A DNA stretch of 50,782 nucleotides from JAVKFF01 sp040226215 (GTDB lineage Bacteria > Pseudomonadota > Alphaproteobacteria > DSM-16000 > Inquilinaceae): NCBI GenBank assembly GCA_040226215.1, contig JAVKFF010000079.1, positions 1-50,782 on the forward strand. Direction: 5' to 3'. Within the stretch, counting starts at the first letter, position 1, and every line of letters begins with the position of its first letter. A program made the position numbers and the translations under genes. Positions 44,749 through 50,782 of the stretch are shown one piece after another. Below the pieces are notes generated by a model. It was not told the origin of the DNA and ran no database searches. It was given only the letters and a program-made list of their open reading frames with translations.

Positions 44749-45783
44749 ATGCCCGATAGCGATTCCCTGACCCTGCAGGACGTGGCGCGCGAGGCCGGCG
44801 TCAGCCTTGCCACCGTGGACCGCGCCATCAACGGCCGTCCGGGCATCAGCGCCCGCGCCAAGGCCCGGGTCGAGGCCGCCATGCAGCGGCTGAACTACGC
44901 GCCGAACGTCTACGCCTCGCGGCTCGCCCGGGCGCGGCTGCGCCGCCTGGCGGTGATCCTGCCGCACGGCCACAATCCAGTCATGCTGTCGCTTGCCGAG
45001 GAAGCCGAGCGGATCGCCCGCACCCTGGCCCGCGAACGCGCCCGCATCGAGATCGTCCACACCGACGTCTTCGACCCGACCAGCCTGGCCGAGACGATCG
45101 CCCGGGTTGCCCGACGGGTGGACGGCCTGGCGGTGATCGCCCTCGACCACCCCTCGGTGCACGAGGCGATCAACAACGCCGTCGCTGCCGGCAAGGTGGT
45201 GGCGACGCTGGTGTCCGACGCGCCGCGCTCCGCCCGCCAGCACTATGTCGGCATCGACAACGTGGCCGCCGGCCGCACCGCCGCCTTCACGCTCGGCCGC
45301 TTCCTGGGCCCCGCCCCCGGCACCGTCGCCGTTGTCGCCGGCACGCTGCAGCTGCGCGACCATGCCGAGCGACATCTGGGATTCACCCAGGTGATGCGCG
45401 ACGAGTTCCCCAATCTCGAGATCCTGGCGCCCCTCGAGGGCCAGGACGACCCGCGGACCGCCGGCCGGCTGCTGCACGACCTGCTGGCGGCGCGGCCCGG
45501 GATCACCGGCCTGTACAATATCGGCGCCGGAACGGAAGGCCTGCTGGAGACGCTGCGCGCCACCGGCCGGGGGCGGGACATCGTCTTCGTCGCCCACGAC
45601 CTGACCGTGTGGACCAGGCCGGCCTTGATCGACGGCACCGTCGACGCGGTCATCCACCAGGATCCCGGCCACGAGATGCGCAGCGCCGTCCGCCGCCTGC
45701 TGGCCGCCCTCGACCGGACACCGGTCTCCGAGGGCCAGGAGCGCATCCGCATCGACGTCTATGTGAAATACAACCTGCCGTGA
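44749..45783 (+). CDS. LacI-family regulator in the xylose operon
   Basis: A 344-residue protein with a LacI HTH at residues 6-55 (LTLQDVAREAGVSLATVDRA, then INGRPGIS and MQRLNYAPNVYASRL) and a periplasmic-binding-like sensor domain after residue 62. The hinge and sensor parts (VDGLAVIALDHPSVHEAINN; HAERHLGFTQVMRDEFP) are intact. It probably binds the palindrome at 41433-41450 and responds to xylose or xylulose-phosphate; the effector is inferred. It overlaps the xylB start by four bases (GTGA). Confidence 0.9.
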   Translation: MPDSDSLTLQDVAREAGVSLATVDRAINGRPGISARAKARVEAAMQRLNYAPNVYASRLARARLRRLAVILPHGHNPVMLSLAEEAERIARTLARERARIEIVHTDVFDPTSLAETIARVARRVDGLAVIALDHPSVHEAINNAVAAGKVVATLVSDAPRSARQHYVGIDNVAAGRTAAFTLGRFLGPAPGTVAVVAGTLQLRDHAERHLGFTQVMRDEFPNLEILAPLEGQDDPRTAGRLLHDLLAARPGITGLYNIGAGTEGLLETLRATGRGRDIVFVAHDLTVWTRPALIDGTVDAVIHQDPGHEMRSAVRRLLAALDRTPVSEGQERIRIDVYVKYNLP

Positions 45784-47251
45784 GCGCCCCCCACTTCATC
45801 GGCATCGACATCGGAACCTCGTCGGTCAAGGCGCTGCTGATCGACGATGCGGGCAGAGCCGTCGCGTCGCATTCCGTCCCGCTGACCGTCGAGCGGCCGC
45901 GCGATGGCTGGTCGGAGCAGGCGCCGGAAGCCTGGTGGCAAGCGACGGTGACGGCCATCGACGCGCTGGCGAACGGGCATCGCCAGGCGGTTGCCGCCAC
46001 CACCGGGATCGGCCTGTCGGGCCAGATGCACGGTGCGGTGCTGCTGGACGAGGCGGGTACGGTGCTGCGACCGGCAATTCTCTGGAATGACGGGCGGTCG
46101 GCCGCCGAGTGCGCCGAGCTGGAGGAGCGCGCACCCGCGCTCCACCGGATCGCGGGCAATGCCGCCATGCCGGGCTTCACCGCGCCCAAGCTGCTGTGGG
46201 TGGCGCGGCATGCGCCCGAAACCTTCGCCCGCACGGCCACGGTGCTGCTGCCGAAGGACTATGTGCGCTTCCGCCTTTCGGGCGAGTTGGCGACCGACCT
46301 GTCCGACGCCTCTGGTACGCTCTGGCTGGACGTCGGCGAGCGCCGCTGGTCGCCGGAATTGATCGCGGCCACCGGCCTGCCGCCGACGGCGATGCCGCGC
46401 GTGGTGGAAGGTACCGAGCCGACCGGCACGCTCGCCCCCGAGTTCGCCCGGCGCTGGGGCATGGCGCGGGCACCGGTGATCGCCGGCGGTGCGGGCGACA
46501 ACGCCGCCAGCGCCATCGGCCTCGGTGCGATCCAGCCCGGCGACGCCTTCCTGTCGCTCGGCACATCGGGCGTGCTGTGGATCACCACCGAGCGCTTCCA
46601 GCCCGACCCGTCGCGAGGCGTGCACGCCTTCTGCCACGCGGTGCCCGGCCGCTGGCACCAGATGGGCGTCATTCTCTCCGCCACCGCCGCGCTCGGCTGG
46701 GCCGGGAGGGCGCTGGGCATGGGCAGCGAGGCCGAGCTGTTGGCGCGCATCGACCGTCGCCGTCTCGGCCGCAACCCGGTGCTGTTCGCGCCCTACCTCT
46801 CGGGCGAGCGCACGCCGCACAACGACCCGGCCGTGCGGGCGGGGTTCACCGGTCTTGGCCACGCGACGGGGCCGGAGGACCTGGCGCTGGCCGTGGTCGA
46901 AGGCGTGGCCTTCGCCTTTGCCGACTGTCTATCCGCGCTGACCGCCGCCGGCTCCCCGATCGACGTCGCGACCGTGGTCGGCGGGGGCTCGCGCAGCGCG
47001 CTATGGGTCGAGGTTCTGGCCAACGTTCTCGACCTGCCGCTGCACCGCGTGGAAGGCGGCGAGACCGGCGCAGCGCTGGGCGCCGCCCGGCTGGGTGCGA
47101 TTGCCGCCGGCCAGGGCGATGTCGTGACGATCGCCCATCCTCCTGCGCTTGCCGGCAGCGTGGACCCCGACGCCGATCTCGTCCGGCGCTACCGGGAGCG
47201 CCACGGCCGCTTCCGGCACCTCTATGCCCATCTCAAGGAGTTTGCCGAGCC

Positions 47252-47255
<4 letters not shown>
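45780..47255 (+). CDS. xylB: Xylulokinase
   Basis: A 491-residue FGGY kinase from a GTG that overlaps the regulator stop. Marks are GIDIGTSSVKALLIDDAGRA (phosphate loop 1), LSGQMHGAVLLDEAG, ATVLLPKDYVRFRLSGELAT, then SDASGTLWLDV and the C-terminal VVGGGSRSALWVEVLANVLD. MHGAVLLD is the usual xylulokinase substrate loop. It phosphorylates D-xylulose. The stop overlaps the xylA ATG (ATGA). Confidence 0.95.
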
Positions 47256-48563
<1,308 letters not shown>

Positions 48564-48571
<8 letters not shown>

Positions 48572-49115
48572 GCCGCTTGCCTCCGTCCGGTGCGGTCGCC
48601 GGGCGGCACTGTGACAGATGCCAGATCGCGGTGGACAGCGCCTCTCTCCCCTCGGGCAACGCCACATCGTACCAGAGAAAGGGGCCGAGTTCCGGAACGA
48701 AGACATAGGACGGCGCCGGTTCGCCCTCGGCGGCCAGCAAGACGTGCCTATGGTCGTCGTCGAAGAAGTGGATGCCGAGCGTGCGCCCGGCCACCGCGTC
48801 GTCCAGCAGCGGCGGCTGGGGCTGGGGCGCGAGATGCGCGGTCACGTAGCCCATGGAGACGGTGTAGTCGAAGCGGTACACATCGCCTGTATCCAGCGAC
48901 CGCAGCGTCGGTTCGAGGGCGGTGAACACGCTGGGCGACGCCGCCGGGGGGAAGCTCAGTTCGTGTCCATCGTGACCTGGTATCGCATACAGCGCCCGTT
49001 CCATCGGACAGTCGACGCTCTGCGCGCGGACGTGAGCGGGCTGGATGGCGGCGGCGATCAGGGTGGCGACGATCGGGGCGAGGCCGCCCGGGCGAAAGGT
49101 CGTCACACAGGCCAT
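48564..49115 (-). CDS. Secreted protein of unknown function
   Basis: A 183-residue protein from the ATG at 49115 with a signal peptide (RPGGLAPIVATLIAAAIQPA, cleavage near HVRAQ, residue 32). The mature part has only two Cys (VDCPMERALYAIPG and LSQCRPATAP), perhaps one disulfide. Middle segment: VYRFDYTVSMGYVTAHLAPQ then LGIHFFDDDHRHVLLAAEGE. No family is recognised. It converges with xylA and overlaps it by 8 bases. Confidence 0.65.
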
Positions 49116-49255
49116 AGATATTTCTCCCGGCCGTGGTTTCTGCTTCCCCCTGCCTGCCGATGGCGTGGCCGCCCGGCAGTGTCGACCGTCACACCGACCG
49201 CGCCGGTTTGACCCCGGATGATCTCTGGGGGACAATTGCGGGGGAGGTGCCGCGG

Positions 49256-49903
49256 ATGACCGGTCAACGCTACATGCTCTACTACGACCGCGCGACCAGC
49301 GCCTTCGTGACGCATGTCATGCTGGAGGAACTCGGCGTCGCCTACGACCTCCAACACGTCGACACGGGCAGCGACGCGCACGAGACGGCGGCGTTTCGGC
49401 GGATCAATCCGAACATGCTGCTGCCGACGCTGGGGCTGCCGGACGGCCGCACCTTCGGGGAATGTGGCGCCACCTTGCTGATGCTCGGCGACCTGCACCC
49501 GGAATCGGGAATGGTTCCGCGCATCGGCGAGCCGGACCGGCCGTTCTTCCTGCAGTGGCTGTTCGCCCTCGCCACGACGGGGCACACCACCATCCGGCGC
49601 TATTCCTACCCCTCGGAGTACACCACGCGGACGGAGGCTGAACCGGCGACCTCTGAGGCCGCCTGGCGGCAGATCGACCGCTTCCTGACCATTATCGACG
49701 ACGTGATCGCGGGCGATCCGTGGTTCATGGCGCGCGGCTTCGGTCCACTCGACATCTACACCGTGATGGTTCTTCTCGTCGTCCCAGCCGAACGGTGGGA
49801 CAGCGTCCTCGCCGGCCGGCCGAAGCTGCGACGCCTGCTCGCCGCCGCCCACGAGCGGGACAGCATCAATCGCCTGTTCGCCTTCTATTTCGGTGACGCC
49901 TAG
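49256..49903 (+). CDS. Glutathione S-transferase family protein
   Basis: A 215-residue protein from the ATG at 49256 with GGGGGAGG upstream. It has an N-terminal thioredoxin-like part (YMLYYDRATSAFVTHVMLEE) with the cis-Pro region (INPNMLLPTLGLPDGRTFGE) and a C-terminal all-helical domain (ASEAAWRQIDRFLTIIDDVI-like, then GFGPLDIYTVMVLL with the conserved Asp). The N-terminal Tyr/Ser catalytic residue cannot be assigned with confidence. Cytoplasmic. Confidence 0.85.
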   Translation: MTGQRYMLYYDRATSAFVTHVMLEELGVAYDLQHVDTGSDAHETAAFRRINPNMLLPTLGLPDGRTFGECGATLLMLGDLHPESGMVPRIGEPDRPFFLQWLFALATTGHTTIRRYSYPSEYTTRTEAEPATSEAAWRQIDRFLTIIDDVIAGDPWFMARGFGPLDIYTVMVLLVVPAERWDSVLAGRPKLRRLLAAAHERDSINRLFAFYFGDA

Positions 49904-49923
49904 GGCAAGGACGCTCTCGTGGC

Positions 49924-50616
49924 CTACCCGGCCACCGTCAGGATCTCATCGAGCGGCTTCTTGCGCTTGGCGACGGCCGGGACCGTGGCGTCGGCTGCCG
50001 GGTGGCCGACAGCGATGATCATGGTCGGCTTCTCGGACGCCGGCCGGCCCAGCATGCCGCCGAGGAATCCCATGGGATTGGGCGTGTGCGTCAGCGCCGC
50101 CAGCCCGGCATGGTGCAGGGCGGCGATGAGGAAACCGGTGGCGATGCCGACGCTTTCGGGCACGTAGTAGTTCTTGAAGCGTGTGCCGTCGTCGAACTGC
50201 CCCCAGCGCTGGGCGAAGACGACGATCAGCCAGGGCGCGGTCTCCAGGTGCGGCTTGTCGGCGCCGGTGCCGATCGGCTCCAGCGCGCGCAGCCACTCGT
50301 CCCCCGCCCCGCCGTCGTAGAAGCGGCGCTCCTCCTCCTCCGCCGCCGCACGGATACGCCGCTTGTGATCCTTGTCGGCGATGGCGACGAAATGCCAGGG
50401 CTGGTGGTTGGCGCCGCTTGGCGCGGTGCCCGCGGTGCGCACGCATTCCTCGATCACCGTCCGGTCGACCGGCCGGCTGCCGAAATCGCGCACCGTGTGG
50501 CGGCGGCGCATGCGCTGGTGGAAGGCCCGCGCCTCCGCCAGCATGCGCTCGTCCGAATAGTCGGCCCTGTCGGGCAGCGGAAGGGGCCGGTAGGCGAGGC
50601 TTTCCCGGGCAAACAT
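49924..50616 (-). CDS. Nitroreductase-family FMN protein, iodotyrosine-deiodinase-like
   Basis: A 230-residue FMN enzyme. Marks: RMRRRHTVRDFGSRPVDRTV, ECVRTAGTAPSGANHQPWHF, AAAEEEERRFYDGGAGDEWL, then KPHLETAPWLIVVFAQ and the C-terminal NYYVPESVGIATGFLIAALH and LTHTPNPMGFLGGMLGRP. This order, especially the lid segment with EEEERRFY and EWL, matches the iodotyrosine deiodinase subgroup, which reductively dehalogenates halotyrosines. Bacterial members may act on other halophenols. Start ATG at 50616. Confidence 0.9.
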   Translation of the reverse strand: MFARESLAYRPLPLPDRADYSDERMLAEARAFHQRMRRRHTVRDFGSRPVDRTVIEECVRTAGTAPSGANHQPWHFVAIADKDHKRRIRAAAEEEERRFYDGGAGDEWLRALEPIGTGADKPHLETAPWLIVVFAQRWGQFDDGTRFKNYYVPESVGIATGFLIAALHHAGLAALTHTPNPMGFLGGMLGRPASEKPTMIIAVGHPAADATVPAVAKRKKPLDEILTVAG

Positions 50617-50782
50617 TGATGGGCCACCTCCGATTGTCGCGCCTGGGTCGCGAGGACCGGCGGGACAATGCCCAATCGGCGACGTCGCGGCAATGGCGTC
50701 GCAGGCCGCGATCCGCGCCGCAGGGCGGGAAGCGGGGGTGGGCCCCCCATCGGGGCCCCAGCCGCGCCCCCATCCGGCCGGC

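Noticed and set aside
50617..50782. Possible gene start at the right edge
   Set aside because: Only 166 bases are left, GC-rich, with no start and ribosome-binding site I can support.

Overview
The window is GC-rich chromosomal DNA from an alphaproteobacterium. The strongest placement evidence is the block sdhE-mfd (minus strand) facing recG (plus strand), a typical alphaproteobacterial arrangement. Supporting evidence is the XylFGH transporter with a single-domain ATPase, Tat-dependent TRAP transport, a BigR/SqrR-type persulfide sensor and an FNR-like site before hemN. I cannot name a genus. No rRNA, tRNA, CRISPR array, integrase or transposase is visible.

Layout: 1-4000 is a divergent sulfur-detoxification locus (SulP transporter, two YeeE/YedE proteins and a BigR-like repressor to the left; persulfide dioxygenase, DUF442 protein and HD-domain protein to the right) with an AT-rich palindromic operator between. 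4000-7700 has a flavin-binding protein divergent from a MocR/PdxR-type regulator, a secreted protein and a FrnE-like oxidoreductase. 7700-13700 is the repair and housekeeping block mfd, sdhE, recG. 13700-19000 has a dispersed palindromic repeat, a DUF502 membrane protein, a Crp/Fnr regulator, two orphan phage-tail-like genes, a small lipoprotein and hemN. 19000-25400 has DUF1737, metZ, more copies of the repeat, rsgA, a class III cyclase with TPRs, and a CapA-like lipoprotein. 25400-31900 has an amidase, an HTH-like protein, a DUF302 protein, a candidate small RNA, a 39-residue membrane protein, DUF3095 and a secreted two-domain beta/gamma-crystallin protein. 31900-34900 is a TRAP transporter. 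34900-38600 is a three-gene coupled cassette of two ATP-grasp proteins and an LpxL-like protein. 38900-48600 is a sugar region: an oxidoreductase/TIM-barrel pair divergent from a xylose operon (xylF-H-G, LacI regulator, xylB, xylA). The end holds a secreted protein, a GST and an iodotyrosine-deiodinase-like nitroreductase.

The most promising undescribed system is the minus-strand cassette 34910-38582. Its three genes are linked by TGATG stop/start overlaps and encode a TPR-like/ATP-grasp protein with Arg where the ATP-binding Lys is expected, a RimK-like ATP-grasp protein, and an LpxL-fold protein that lacks the canonical HX4D/E dyad. The combination suggests an amide-ligation plus acyl-transfer pathway with unknown product. 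Second-tier candidates are the sRNA-like transcript at 28228-28334 preceded by an 18-bp palindrome, the DUF3095 protein that carries cyclase-like metal motifs, and the orphan phage-tail pair behind a terminator.
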